Source of the DNA: Syntrophaceae bacterium UBA6252
Lineage (GTDB): Bacteria > Desulfobacterota > Syntrophia > Syntrophales > UBA6807
Length of the DNA stretch: 64,000 nt
Direction: 5' to 3'
NCBI GenBank assembly: GCA_002441265.1
Contig: DJVQ01000022.1
Span: 64,204 to 128,203 of the forward strand
Numbering within the stretch: position 1 is the stretch's first letter; the number at the start of each line of letters is the position of its first letter. Positions 26,520 through 36,198 of the stretch are shown here, one piece after another. The notes below the pieces were generated by a model. The model searched no databases, was not told the origin of the DNA, and saw only the letters and a list, made by a program, of their open reading frames with translations. Both the position numbers and the translations under genes were made by a program.

Positions 26520-28228
26520 TCGGCGTTTCCGTCAGGGAGGGCGAGGAAGGGATCGCCCGCGAATTTTTCGAGCTCTTCAAGACCCCGTGGGAATTCTGCC
26601 GGGGAAACGGCATCTACGATGTCGTCGTCGACACCACCGGCGGGGCCGGAAGGACCGGGGCGAAAGCGACTGTCGTCTTTTCGAGCGACGTCACGCCCTG
26701 GGATGAGGGGGGTCGTTGCATCCCGCTGAAAGGGGGAGCAACCGTCGTATCGACAGGCGGAGGCGAGAAACTTCCCCTGTTCGGAAAGCTCCTTCTGTTC
26801 GAAGGAAGGAAGATGCCTCTCCTTCACACTGAAGAACAAGGGGGGGTTGCGGGGCATGTGGAACCCTGCCGAAAAACGATCCTGCTGCGAATCGGATACG
26901 ACCTTTTCCGAGAGATCGGGCATCTGCTGACAATGGGGCAGGAAAAGAAATTCTCCCGGTTTCCCACGGCGGATCTGCACATTCTCCTGCTCCGCAACTG
27001 GATCCTGGGATCGGGAGTCCCGGTCGTCGAAATCCCCCCGAAACCGCCGGGCTGCCCCTTCATCGTCTGTCTCACCCACGACGTCGATTTCTATTCCATC
27101 CGCAAGCATTTCCTGGACCATACCTTCTGGGGCTTTCTTTACCGCGGGACGCTGTCGACCTTCATCGAATTCCTCAGGAAAAGATGCACCTTCGACAAAG
27201 TGGCCGCCAACTGGGCGGCGGTCCTCCTGCTCCCCTTCGTCTATCTCGGCCTGGTCCCGGATTACTGGACCCAGTTCCAACGGTACCGGTCCATCGAAAA
27301 GGACCTCCATGGTACGTTCTTCATCGTCCCTTTCAAGAACAGGGCCGGACAGGGATTTTCGTCCGGCGGAATGCGGGCGACCCGTTACGATATCGGAGAC
27401 GTCGAACGGGAAATGTCTCCTCTTCTCTCCTCGGGTTTCGAAATCGGCGTTCACGGAATCGACGCATGGTGCGATCCCGACCGGGGCCGCCTCGAGCGGG
27501 AAAGAATCTCAGGGGTTTCGGGACAAGAGGAGGCGGGCATCCGGATGCACTGGCTCAGACTGGATGGAAATTCCTTCCGATGCCTTGAAAAAGCAGGCTA
27601 TCGCTACGACACAACCGTGGGCTACAACGACGCGGCGGGATTCCGTGCCGGAACGGCGCAGGTCTACCGGCCCATCGGGGCGGAGAAACTCCTGGAACTG
27701 CCGCTTAACATCCAGGACACCGCTCTCTTCTACCCCGACCGAATGAACCTTGACGAAAAAGAGGCTATGGAGACGGTGGAGGATCTCGTCCGCACCGTCG
27801 AGAGGACAGGCGGTGTCCTGACCGTCAACTGGCACCAAAGGAGCCTTGCACCGGAACGCCTCTGGGAGGACTTTTACCTGGCACTTCTCGACCGTCTGAG
27901 AAAGAGCGTCCCCTGGTTCACCACGGCCATCGATGCCGTCCGGTGGTTTGAAAAAAGAAGATCGGTTGTATTCGGACCGGCCCGGAGGGAGCCGGAAAGC
28001 CTGAATCTTGAGCTGAAAGTCGAAGGAGATGGAACCGTTCCGGAACTTCTCCTCCAGGTCCACCTTCCCGAAACGCGGGAAGAAAAGAATTCCTTCCGTT
28101 TGCCGGCAGGCGGCGGCAGGCGCATCGACATCCCGATCTCGGGAAACGGGAGTATCGCACTCTCACTGAAATCCACTGACTTCGCGAAAGAGCAATCCGG
28201 AAAGCCATGGCCAAGCACGTCTGCATGA
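26516..28228 (+). CDS. Large polysaccharide deacetylase-like protein
   Basis: The 570-residue product carries a NodB-like domain in its middle: CLTHDVDFYS (about residue 185), FEIGVHGIDAW, MHWLRLDG with SFRCLEKAGYRYDTTVGYNDAAGFRAGT, and late TVNWHQRS. The first 170 residues form an extra domain I do not recognise. A hydrophobic stretch (WAAVLLLPFVYLGLV) could touch the membrane, and the C-terminal 80 residues look like a small beta domain. It follows another deacetylase and overlaps the glycosyltransferase gene by 22 bases. Confidence 0.75.
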   Translation: MIGVSVREGEEGIAREFFELFKTPWEFCRGNGIYDVVVDTTGGAGRTGAKATVVFSSDVTPWDEGGRCIPLKGGATVVSTGGGEKLPLFGKLLLFEGRKMPLLHTEEQGGVAGHVEPCRKTILLRIGYDLFREIGHLLTMGQEKKFSRFPTADLHILLLRNWILGSGVPVVEIPPKPPGCPFIVCLTHDVDFYSIRKHFLDHTFWGFLYRGTLSTFIEFLRKRCTFDKVAANWAAVLLLPFVYLGLVPDYWTQFQRYRSIEKDLHGTFFIVPFKNRAGQGFSSGGMRATRYDIGDVEREMSPLLSSGFEIGVHGIDAWCDPDRGRLERERISGVSGQEEAGIRMHWLRLDGNSFRCLEKAGYRYDTTVGYNDAAGFRAGTAQVYRPIGAEKLLELPLNIQDTALFYPDRMNLDEKEAMETVEDLVRTVERTGGVLTVNWHQRSLAPERLWEDFYLALLDRLRKSVPWFTTAIDAVRWFEKRRSVVFGPARREPESLNLELKVEGDGTVPELLLQVHLPETREEKNSFRLPAGGGRRIDIPISGNGSIALSLKSTDFAKEQSGKPWPSTSA

Positions 28229-29382
28229 TCGCCTACACGAACTACGCCACCGACGCCCGGGTCAGGCGGGAAGCGGAAACCCTCGCTGAAACGGGTGAAT
28301 TCCATGTGACCTTTCTGTCGCTCATGGAAGGGAAAACGGCAAGAAGCTATGTCAGGGACGGGGTCCACGTCCGGGAACTCCGGATCAGAAAATACCGGGG
28401 AAAGAACAGGGCCCGCTACATCCTGTCCTACTTCCTGTTCCTCGCCCTGGCGTTTCTCGAATGTGCGGGAAGGGCCTTCACGGGAAAACTCGACGTGGCG
28501 CACGTCCACAACATGCCGAATTTCATCGTTTTTGCCGCGATCCCGGCAAAATGCCTCGGGAAGAAAGTCATCCTCGACATCCACGATTCCGTTCCGGAGA
28601 CGTACCTCGCGAAGTTCAGCACGGGAAGGCCCGGAAATCTCTACAAACTCCTCTGCATGGAGGAGAGGATCTCCTGCGGGATCGCCGACAGGATCATCTG
28701 CGTGAACCACCCCCAGATGGAGGCGCTCGTGCGCCGGGGAATGCCGGCAGAGAAGATTGTCGTATCCATGAATGTCCCGGATCCGAGACTCTTCCCGAAG
28801 ACCGCCGGGAAAACGGGAGGCGACGGGAAAACGATCCGCATCGTCTACCATGGGACCATCACCAGGAGACTCGGCATCGACCTGGCCATCCGGGCCGTCG
28901 CCCGGCTTTCAAAGCCCTGTCCCGACCTGAGATTCATCATCCTCGGGGACGGGGACGACGCCGCGGAATTCGCCGGGCTGATCCAATCCCTGCACGCGGA
29001 GGAAACGATCCGTTTCGAGAACCGGATGATCCCTGTCGAGGACCTGAAGGCGTTTCTCTCGGATATGGATATCGGGATCGTGGCCAACCGGAAGAACATC
29101 GCCACGGACCTCATGCTGCCCGTAAAGATGCTGGAATACATCGCGCTGGGAATCCCGGTGGCCGCCCCGAGACTCAAGACGATCACATGGTACTTCACCG
29201 ACGACATGATCTCATTTTTCGAACCGGAAAACGTGGACTCCATCGCCGGGGCGATCGAGGCCCTCGCCCGGTCGCCGGAAAGGCGAAGGCAACAGAGCCG
29301 GAACGCCGGGGCGTTTTTCGAAGAGTACGGTTGGGAAAAACGAAAGCACGACCTGCTGAATTTATATCGCCGAATGGCCTGA
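28207..29382 (+). CDS. Glycosyltransferase family 4
   Basis: The 391-residue GT-B enzyme has an N-terminal acceptor domain (CMIAYTNYATDARVRREAETL, DVAHVHNMPNF, LDIHDSVPETY). Its C-terminal donor domain contains RIVYHGTITRRLGIDLAIRAV, RFIILGDGDD and LPVKMLEYIALGIPVAAPRL. It would add one sugar of the repeat unit on the cytoplasmic face. It overlaps the preceding deacetylase-like gene. Confidence 0.88.
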   Translation: MAKHVCMIAYTNYATDARVRREAETLAETGEFHVTFLSLMEGKTARSYVRDGVHVRELRIRKYRGKNRARYILSYFLFLALAFLECAGRAFTGKLDVAHVHNMPNFIVFAAIPAKCLGKKVILDIHDSVPETYLAKFSTGRPGNLYKLLCMEERISCGIADRIICVNHPQMEALVRRGMPAEKIVVSMNVPDPRLFPKTAGKTGGDGKTIRIVYHGTITRRLGIDLAIRAVARLSKPCPDLRFIILGDGDDAAEFAGLIQSLHAEETIRFENRMIPVEDLKAFLSDMDIGIVANRKNIATDLMLPVKMLEYIALGIPVAAPRLKTITWYFTDDMISFFEPENVDSIAGAIEALARSPERRRQQSRNAGAFFEEYGWEKRKHDLLNLYRRMA

Positions 29383-29398
29383 AGCGGAGGAGGACCGC

Positions 29399-30463
29399 AT
29401 GAAAAAAACAAGGTTCGCCATCGTGGGTTGCGGATCCATTGCAAAGAAGCACATGCACGTCATTAACAACTATCTTGAGAACGGAGAAATCGTCGGGTTC
29501 TGCGACATCGACGGGGAACGGGCCGGAAAGTACGCCGCAAACACCGCGGGGAAACCCTTTTCGGATGCCCGGTCCATGATGGACGCCATTGGAGACCAGG
29601 TGGACATCATCTCCATCCTGACGCCGAGCGGCATCCATGCGCAGAACGTGAAGGAACTCGTCGGTTACGGAAAACCTCTGATCATCGAAAAGCCGCTGGC
29701 TTTGAGGCTGGAGGAGGCGGACGAAATCCTGAGGCTCTGCGACGAACACCGGGTCAAGATCTTCGTGGTGCACCAGAACCGGTACAACCGACCCGTCATC
29801 AAGGCGAGGGAAGCCCTCGAAAGCGGCCGGTTCGGAAAACTGGTCATGGGAACGGTCAGGCTTCGCTGGAAACGGGACCAGGCTTACTACGACGAAGCAA
29901 AGTGGCGCGGAACGTGGACTTACGACGGCGGCGTCTTCACGAACCAGGCAAGCCACCATATCGATATGCTCACCTGGTTCATGGGGAATGTGGAAAGTGT
30001 GAAGGCCATCGGGGTCACCCGTCTTTCGAAGATAGAATGCGAGGACACCGGGGCGGCCATCCTCCGTTTCACCAACGGCGCCCTGGGAATCATCGAGGCA
30101 ACCACGGCGACGAGGCCGAAGGACCTGGAAGGTTCCATCAGCATTCTCGGGGAAAAAGGCAGCGTGGTTATCGGCGGCTTCTTCATGAACGAACTCGTCA
30201 CCTGGGAGTTCGTCGAGCCCGATACCACGGACGACACCGTCCGGAAAGACTTCGCCGCAAATCCCGAGGGATGGGGCTACAACCTCGGAGAGTACCTGAA
30301 GGACGCCATCCGGTCCATCGAGAGCGACCGGGCGGGCCTCGTGGACGGGCTGGAGGGCAGGAAATCCCTCGAGCTGATCAGCGCCATCTACGAGTCCATC
30401 GAAACGGGCAACGAGATCAAGCTCCGCTTCGTGCCCCAGAGATGCAGGCTGGGGGTTCGATGA
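29399..30463 (+). CDS. Gfo/Idh/MocA dehydrogenase, second cassette (WbpB-like)
   Basis: The 354-residue enzyme has the nucleotide-binding RFAIVGCGSIAKKH and catalytic IIEKPLA motifs, then VVHQNRYNRPVIKAREAL and YDGGVFTNQASHHIDML. It is only distantly similar to the copy at 21774 but sits in an identical gene order, so it probably acts on a different nucleotide sugar. AGGAGGA precedes the ATG, and the acetyltransferase gene overlaps the stop. Confidence 0.86.
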   Translation: MKKTRFAIVGCGSIAKKHMHVINNYLENGEIVGFCDIDGERAGKYAANTAGKPFSDARSMMDAIGDQVDIISILTPSGIHAQNVKELVGYGKPLIIEKPLALRLEEADEILRLCDEHRVKIFVVHQNRYNRPVIKAREALESGRFGKLVMGTVRLRWKRDQAYYDEAKWRGTWTYDGGVFTNQASHHIDMLTWFMGNVESVKAIGVTRLSKIECEDTGAAILRFTNGALGIIEATTATRPKDLEGSISILGEKGSVVIGGFFMNELVTWEFVEPDTTDDTVRKDFAANPEGWGYNLGEYLKDAIRSIESDRAGLVDGLEGRKSLELISAIYESIETGNEIKLRFVPQRCRLGVR

Positions 30464-31080
30464 ACGGCACGTCGATCATTCTCCGGGGCGTCCGGCTGGG
30501 CAGGGGCGTCGTGATCGAGGATTTCTGCATCCTGGGGGCGGTGCCCCGGGGCAACAGGGAAGGCGATCTCGAAACTTGGATCGGCGACGATTCCGTGTTT
30601 CGGTCGCACACCGTCGTCTACGCAGGGAACCGGATCGGCGCCTGTTTCCAGACGGGAAACAAGGTGAACATCCGGGAGCAAAACGAGATCGGCGATAACG
30701 TGAGCATCGGCACGCTTTCCGTCGTGGAACACCACGTGCGGATCGGGAACGGCGTTCGAATCCACAGCCAGGTCTTCATCCCCGAGTATTCGGTCATCGA
30801 GGACGATGCATGGATCGGCCCCAACGTCGTCTTCACCAACGCCCGTTATCCCCAGTCTCCGGGGGCCAAGAACAGCCTGAAGGGACCGGTCATACGGTCC
30901 CATGCGAGAATCGGCGCAAACACGACGATTCTCCCGGGCGTAACCATCGGCAGGAATGCCCTTGTGGGCGCCGGGTCGGTCGTCACGAAGGACGTGCCGG
31001 ACGGCTACGTCGTCGCGGGCAATCCGGCCAGAGTCATCAATACCGTGAATCATCTGCCATACAACGAGGAGCACACATGA
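30460..31080 (+). CDS. Hexapeptide acyltransferase, second cassette (WbpD-like)
   Basis: The 206-residue left-handed beta-helix protein has repeats such as VVIEDFCILGAV, IGDDSVFRSHTVVYAGNRIG, IGDNVSIGTLSVVEHHVRIG and the AGSVVTKDVPDGYVVAGNPARVI end. It is longer at its N-terminus than the copy at 22772. It shares four-base overlaps with both neighbours, indicating translational coupling. Confidence 0.86.
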   Translation: MNGTSIILRGVRLGRGVVIEDFCILGAVPRGNREGDLETWIGDDSVFRSHTVVYAGNRIGACFQTGNKVNIREQNEIGDNVSIGTLSVVEHHVRIGNGVRIHSQVFIPEYSVIEDDAWIGPNVVFTNARYPQSPGAKNSLKGPVIRSHARIGANTTILPGVTIGRNALVGAGSVVTKDVPDGYVVAGNPARVINTVNHLPYNEEHT

Positions 31081-32183
31081 ACATTCCCCTTGTAGACCTG
31101 AAAACCCAGTACGAATCGATCCGGGATGAAATCGACCGGGCGATCGATGAAGTCATTTCCACCTCCGCGTTCATCGGAGGCCCGTTCGTGGGCCGGTTCG
31201 AGAAATCCTTCGCCCGATACTGCGGCGTTTCCCACTGTGTCGGGGTGGGGAACGGAACGGATGCCCTGCGCATCGCCCTTCAGGCCCTGGGCGTGGAACC
31301 GGGGGACGAAGTCATCACGACCGCTCTCAGCTTCATCGCCACGTCCGAGGCCATCACCATGGCCGGGGCGAAGGTGGTATTCGTCGATGTCGACAGGAAC
31401 ACGTACAACATCGACCCGGAAAAGATCGAAGAAAAAATCACGGCGGCCACGAAGGTCATCATCCCCGTCCATCTTTACGGCCAGCCGGCGGACATGGACC
31501 CCATCCTGAAAATCGCCCGAAAGCATGGTCTCAGGGTCATCGAGGACGCCGCCCAGGCCCACGGGGCCGAATACAGGGGCCGCCGGGCCGGGTCCATGGG
31601 CGACATGGCCTGTTTCAGCTTCTACCCCGGCAAGAACCTGGGGGCCTACGGCGACGGCGGGGCCATCGTGACAAACGACGAAACCCTGGCCGTAAAAGCG
31701 AGGATGTTCGCCAACCACGGGCGGATCGACAAATACGACCACGAGTTGGAAGGGGTGAACAGCCGCCTCGACGGCCTCCAGGCCGCCGTCCTGGACACCA
31801 AGCTGAAGCACCTCGAAGAGTGGACGGAAAAGAGGCGTGGAAACGCCCGCCTTTACAACGAGGGATTGCGGGGCTCGGGGCTCCTGACACCCGTCGAGAT
31901 CGAAGCCGTGCGGGCGGTGTACCACGTTTACGCCGTAAGGATCGAAGAAGGAAAACGCTCCGCGTTTCAGGATCACATGAAATCGAAGGGAATCGCCACG
32001 GGGATCCATTACCCCATCGCCCTGCCCAACCTGAAGGCCTACCGCTACCTGAACCACGCCGCGCAGGACTTTCCCGAGGCCACGCGGACCTCGCAGACGG
32101 TCGTCTCCCTGCCCATGTTCCCCGAATTGACGGGGGAACAGATCCGATATATCTGCGGAGCGGCGCGGGAATTCAGCCACTGA
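31077..32183 (+). CDS. DegT/DnrJ/EryC1 sugar aminotransferase, second cassette (WbpE-like)
   Basis: The 368-residue PLP enzyme has GVGNGTDALRIAL, VIEDAAQAHGAEY and the Schiff-base Lys186 in CFSFYPGKNLGAYGD. It is clearly paralogous to the copy at 23257 (LVDLKTQYESI against FIDLGAQYASI, VHLYGQPADMDPILK against VHLYGQTADMDPILK). It would install the amino group acetylated by the gene just upstream. Confidence 0.88.
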   Translation: MNIPLVDLKTQYESIRDEIDRAIDEVISTSAFIGGPFVGRFEKSFARYCGVSHCVGVGNGTDALRIALQALGVEPGDEVITTALSFIATSEAITMAGAKVVFVDVDRNTYNIDPEKIEEKITAATKVIIPVHLYGQPADMDPILKIARKHGLRVIEDAAQAHGAEYRGRRAGSMGDMACFSFYPGKNLGAYGDGGAIVTNDETLAVKARMFANHGRIDKYDHELEGVNSRLDGLQAAVLDTKLKHLEEWTEKRRGNARLYNEGLRGSGLLTPVEIEAVRAVYHVYAVRIEEGKRSAFQDHMKSKGIATGIHYPIALPNLKAYRYLNHAAQDFPEATRTSQTVVSLPMFPELTGEQIRYICGAAREFSH

Positions 32184-32221
32184 GCGGCGGGCCGGGGAAT
32201 AAGGAAGAAATTTCCAGGACC

Positions 32222-33100
32222 ATGGGAACCCTCAGGTACGTGCTTGTCACCCCCGCCCGAAACGAGGAACGGTACATCGGACTGACCCTCGATTCCGTCA
32301 TCGGGCAGACCCACCGTCCCGTGAAGTGGGTCGTCGTCAGCGACGGGTCCACTGACCGGACCGATGAAATCGTCGCATCCCGCCTCCGGAAGAACCCCTG
32401 GATGGATTTCGTCCGCATGCCGGAGCACAGGGACCGCCACTTCGCGGCAAAGGTCCAGTGCTTCAACGCCGGGTTCACCCGGTTGAAGGATCTGGACTAC
32501 GACATCGTGGGATCGCTCGACGCCGACATCTCCTTCGAGCCGGACTACTTCGATTTCCTTCTGGGGAAATTCGAGGAGAATCCAAGGCTGGGCGTGGCCG
32601 GAACCCCGTTCGTCGAGAACGGGTCCCATTACGATTACCGGTTCACCAACATCGAGCACGTTTCGGGAGCCTGCCAGCTCTTCCGGCGGAAATGCTTCGA
32701 GGAGATCGGAGGGTACGTTCCCATCCGGGGCGGCGGCATCGACTGGACGGCGGTCACGACGGCCCGGATGAAGGGCTGGCAGACGAGAACCTTCACGGAA
32801 AAAGTCTGCCATCATCACAGGGCCATGGGCACGGGCAATGCCGGTTCGATGGGAGCCTGGTTCAGGCATGGGAAGAAGGATTATTTTCTGGGAGGCCACC
32901 CGGTCTGGCAGTGCTTCCGCATGTTCTACCAGATGAAGAATCCGCCCTTTGTCGTCGGCGGGCTGCTCCTCATGCTGGGATACGCGTGGGCGGGTCTCAG
33001 CGGAATGGAACGGCCCATCCCCCGGGACCTCATGGCCTTTCACAGGAAGGAGCAGATAGAGAGGCTGAAACGGTTTCTCCTCGGGAAGGCGGGGGAATGA
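32222..33100 (+). CDS. Glycosyltransferase family 2
   Basis: The 292-residue GT-A enzyme begins RYVLVTPARNEERYIGLTLDSV, has VVVSDGSTDRTDEIV and the metal-binding DADISFEPDYF, then GGIDWTAVTTARMKGW as the acceptor-side acidic motif. A hydrophobic stretch near the C-terminus (FVVGGLLLMLGYAWAGL) suggests membrane association. AAGGAAG lies upstream of the ATG, and the stop overlaps the next start. Confidence 0.87.
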   Translation: MGTLRYVLVTPARNEERYIGLTLDSVIGQTHRPVKWVVVSDGSTDRTDEIVASRLRKNPWMDFVRMPEHRDRHFAAKVQCFNAGFTRLKDLDYDIVGSLDADISFEPDYFDFLLGKFEENPRLGVAGTPFVENGSHYDYRFTNIEHVSGACQLFRRKCFEEIGGYVPIRGGGIDWTAVTTARMKGWQTRTFTEKVCHHHRAMGTGNAGSMGAWFRHGKKDYFLGGHPVWQCFRMFYQMKNPPFVVGGLLLMLGYAWAGLSGMERPIPRDLMAFHRKEQIERLKRFLLGKAGE

Positions 33101-34329
33101 CGGAGCGAATGGACGGAATGAATTTACAGCCCCACAGGGTGGAAATCGATGAGAGCCTGCACAGGGTGGAAAAGTGGGTGGAGGATCGCCATTACAGGGG
33201 ATACGAACCCTTCGACGGTCTTTCCTCACCCCTCCGGCGGCTCACCTTCGGAAACCTTCTCATGGATCGCCTGCTCCTCCAGCTTGTACGCCAGAGCCCG
33301 GTAAACCTGAGACCCCTTTTCGGGATCAGGCCGCTGGACTCGACCATCGGGAGGGGCTACATGGCCTGGGGCTACTGCTGGATGTTCCGGCTGACCGGCC
33401 GGGACGAATACCGGCGGAAGGCGTTTTCCTGTCTCGACTGGCTCATGGACAACAAATCCCCGGGATACCCGGAGTACACCTGGGGAAAGCACTTCGACTT
33501 CGCCAGCCGGGGCGGCCTCTACCGAACCCTCGAACCGATCCTGATCTGGACGGCCCTCATCGGACAAGCCTTCCTGGAATCCTACGAACTATGGAATGAA
33601 GGCCGTCACCTGGAAGTGGCCGACAGCCTCTGCGGCTGGATCCTGACGCTTCCCAAGACCCGCGCCGAAACCGGCTTTTGCCTGGGATACCATCATCACG
33701 ACGACGGGGGCATGATCCACAACTCGAACATGGTCGGGGCCGCCGTCCTTGCCCGGACGGCGAAACACACCGGAAACGTGGGTTACCTGGAAGTCGCCCG
33801 GGAGGCGATGCGGTTCAGTTGCGCCAAACAGCAGCCCGATGGCTCCTGGCTCTATGGCGAGGAGCCGATGCACCACTGGATCGACAACTTCCACACCGGC
33901 TACAACCTGGACGGCCTGAAATGCTACATCGAGTGCTCGGGCGACGGGCAATACGAAGGGGTGCTGAGGAAGGGAATCGCATACTACAAGAGGACCTTCT
34001 TCGAGGAAAGCGGAAGGCCGAAATACTACCACAGCCGGGCCTACCCCATCGACAGCCAGTGCGCCGCCCAGGGGATCGACACGCTGGCCAACTTCGGGGA
34101 CACCGATGAAGAGGCGCTTTGCCTTGCGCAGAAAGTCGCCCTCTGGACCATACGGAACATGCAGGACCGGCAAGGCTTCTTTCACTACCGCCAGTATCCC
34201 GGCGGGATCAAGGCGAAGACGCCCATGCTCCACTGGGCCCAGGCGAACACTTACAAAGCACTGGCCGTTCTCCTTGCGAGGATGAATGATAACAAAAGGG
34301 TCCTCCCATGCCCGGAATCGCAGGCCTGA
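33097..34329 (+). CDS. Predicted alpha/alpha-toroid glycan-active protein
   Basis: The 410-residue protein has no signal peptide and is rich in paired helices: MAWGYCWMFRLTGRDEYRRKAF, MVGAAVLARTAKHTGNVGYLE, SWLYGEEPMHHWIDNFHTGYNLDGL and PMLHWAQANTYKALAVLL. This is typical of six-hairpin glycosidase or lyase folds seen in exopolysaccharide clusters. I cannot assign catalytic residues. It overlaps the glycosyltransferase gene upstream by four bases and the asparagine-synthase-like gene downstream by 22 bases. Confidence 0.65.
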   Translation: MTERMDGMNLQPHRVEIDESLHRVEKWVEDRHYRGYEPFDGLSSPLRRLTFGNLLMDRLLLQLVRQSPVNLRPLFGIRPLDSTIGRGYMAWGYCWMFRLTGRDEYRRKAFSCLDWLMDNKSPGYPEYTWGKHFDFASRGGLYRTLEPILIWTALIGQAFLESYELWNEGRHLEVADSLCGWILTLPKTRAETGFCLGYHHHDDGGMIHNSNMVGAAVLARTAKHTGNVGYLEVAREAMRFSCAKQQPDGSWLYGEEPMHHWIDNFHTGYNLDGLKCYIECSGDGQYEGVLRKGIAYYKRTFFEESGRPKYYHSRAYPIDSQCAAQGIDTLANFGDTDEEALCLAQKVALWTIRNMQDRQGFFHYRQYPGGIKAKTPMLHWAQANTYKALAVLLARMNDNKRVLPCPESQA

Positions 34330-36131
34330 TCTCTTCTCTTCCCGACAAACCGTCGAGGGAGAGGCTGGGCCTGATGGTCAGGACCCTCATTCACGAGGAT
34401 TTTTACAGCCACGGGACTTTCCATGTCCCCGAAATGGCTGTCCACGCCGGATGGACCAGCCTCGAGGGCTCTTTCAACGACTGCATGCCCATCGCGAACG
34501 AGACCGGGGAAGTCATCCTTTTCCTGGCGGGGGAGGTCTTTCCCGACGCCCGGGAGATTTCCGGTCTTCGGGGAAAAGGACATCCGTTCGAGGAAGGGGA
34601 TGCGGGATATCTCGTTCATCTTTATGAGGAAACGGGCAATCGTTTTTTCGGCGCCCTGAACGGGTGCTTTTCCGGCTTTCTCATAGACCGGCGCTCCGGA
34701 ACATCATACCTGTTCAACGACCGATGCGGCATGCACCGGATCTTTGTCCATGAGGGAAAAGACGGTTTCTTCTTTTCCTCTGAGGCCAAGGCGCTCCTCG
34801 CAGTCCTTCCGGAAACCCGGGAATTCGACCCGAAGGGCCTTTGCGAATTCGTCTCCGGCGGCTGCACGCTCGGCGAAAACTCCCTTTTCAAAGGGATCAG
34901 TGTTCTGCCCGGAGGGTCCCTCCTGGAATTCGCCGGGGGGAAGCTTCAACGGAGGACCCGGTATTTCGACCGCAGGGAGTGGGAGGAACAGGACCCCCTT
35001 TCGGAGAGGGAATTCACGGATCGGTTCATCGGTCTTTTCCCGGAAACGGCCCGGAGATACCTTTCCTCCCGGCAACGCGTGGGGGTCTCCCTGACGGGAG
35101 GGCTGGATTCCCGGATGGTCATGGCGGGCATCGATCCCGCTCCGGGTTCCCTCCCCTGCTACACCTTCGGCAGCATGTACCGGGACACCTTCGACGTCAA
35201 GGTGGCAAGGCGGGTGGCCGGACATTGCGGCCTGTCACACCGGGTGCTGATTCCCGGCGAGAACTTCCTCGGCGATCTCCGTGATTACCTGGAAAGGGCC
35301 GTCTTTCTCTCCGACGGGTACCTGGGCCTGTCCGGCGCCGCCGAACTTTACGTGAACGCCCTCGCCCGGGAGATCGCACCGGTCCGGCTGACGGGCAACT
35401 GGGGAAGCGAACTGCTGAGGGGTATCCGGGCGTTTCAGTTCGCCCCGCCCCGCGGCAAAATCCTGAATCCCGAACTGGACGAATATATCGAGGAAGGCAG
35501 AAAGACATTCCGGAGGATGAGCGAAATGAGCGGGGCCTCTTTCGTATCCTTTTTTCACGCCCCGATGATGAGCCATGGCCGGATTTCCATCGAGCGTTCC
35601 CAGGTGGACCTCCGAACGCCTTTCCTGGACAACGGTCTCATGGCGCTCATTCACCGCAAACCCGAACGCCTTGACGGTTTTACGCTCGCGGAAACCCTTA
35701 TCGCCCGATGCAGACCCGATCTCCTTGCCATCCCGACCGACAGGGGATACCTCGGTGACGGAGGCTTCCTCGCAAGAAAAATCCGGCGGATTCACAGGGA
35801 AATCCTTTTCAAGGTCGAGTACCGCATCGGGCCCGGAACGCCGGACTGGCTCACAAGAAAGAATTCCCGAACCGTGTCTCACGTACTGGAACGCCTGCTT
35901 CTGGGAAGGCACAAGTTTTACCATCTCCGGTCCTGGATTCGAGACTATTTCGAAAGCGCCATGCGTGAAATACTGGAAAATGACAAGACAATCCACATAA
36001 GCACGTTCGTCAACGAGCGAGAGTGGAAAAGGATGTTGAATGAGCATGTTCTCGGAAAAAGAAATTATACGGAAGAGATCGATTCCATCCTGACCCTTTC
36101 CCTGATCGGAAAGTTGTTTTTCTCGCAGTAA
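34308..36131 (+). CDS. Asparagine synthase-like amidotransferase lacking the nucleophile Cys
   Basis: The 607-residue product has an N-terminal Ntn-amidotransferase-like region and a C-terminal asparagine synthase domain with the ATP pyrophosphatase loop VSLTGGLDSRMVMAG. In active class II enzymes residue 2 is the catalytic cysteine (MCGI). Here the protein reads MPGI, so glutamine hydrolysis is unlikely. It may use free ammonia or another amine, or have a non-amidating role, on a sugar carboxylate. FLDNGLMALIH follows the synthase pattern. Confidence 0.8.
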   Translation: MPGIAGLISSLPDKPSRERLGLMVRTLIHEDFYSHGTFHVPEMAVHAGWTSLEGSFNDCMPIANETGEVILFLAGEVFPDAREISGLRGKGHPFEEGDAGYLVHLYEETGNRFFGALNGCFSGFLIDRRSGTSYLFNDRCGMHRIFVHEGKDGFFFSSEAKALLAVLPETREFDPKGLCEFVSGGCTLGENSLFKGISVLPGGSLLEFAGGKLQRRTRYFDRREWEEQDPLSEREFTDRFIGLFPETARRYLSSRQRVGVSLTGGLDSRMVMAGIDPAPGSLPCYTFGSMYRDTFDVKVARRVAGHCGLSHRVLIPGENFLGDLRDYLERAVFLSDGYLGLSGAAELYVNALAREIAPVRLTGNWGSELLRGIRAFQFAPPRGKILNPELDEYIEEGRKTFRRMSEMSGASFVSFFHAPMMSHGRISIERSQVDLRTPFLDNGLMALIHRKPERLDGFTLAETLIARCRPDLLAIPTDRGYLGDGGFLARKIRRIHREILFKVEYRIGPGTPDWLTRKNSRTVSHVLERLLLGRHKFYHLRSWIRDYFESAMREILENDKTIHISTFVNEREWKRMLNEHVLGKRNYTEEIDSILTLSLIGKLFFSQ

Positions 36132-36198
36132 GAACCGTAGGATCCCTTTGGAAGGCAGCCGACCGGAGTCAGTTTAATATTCCCAAAAGGAGAGTACA

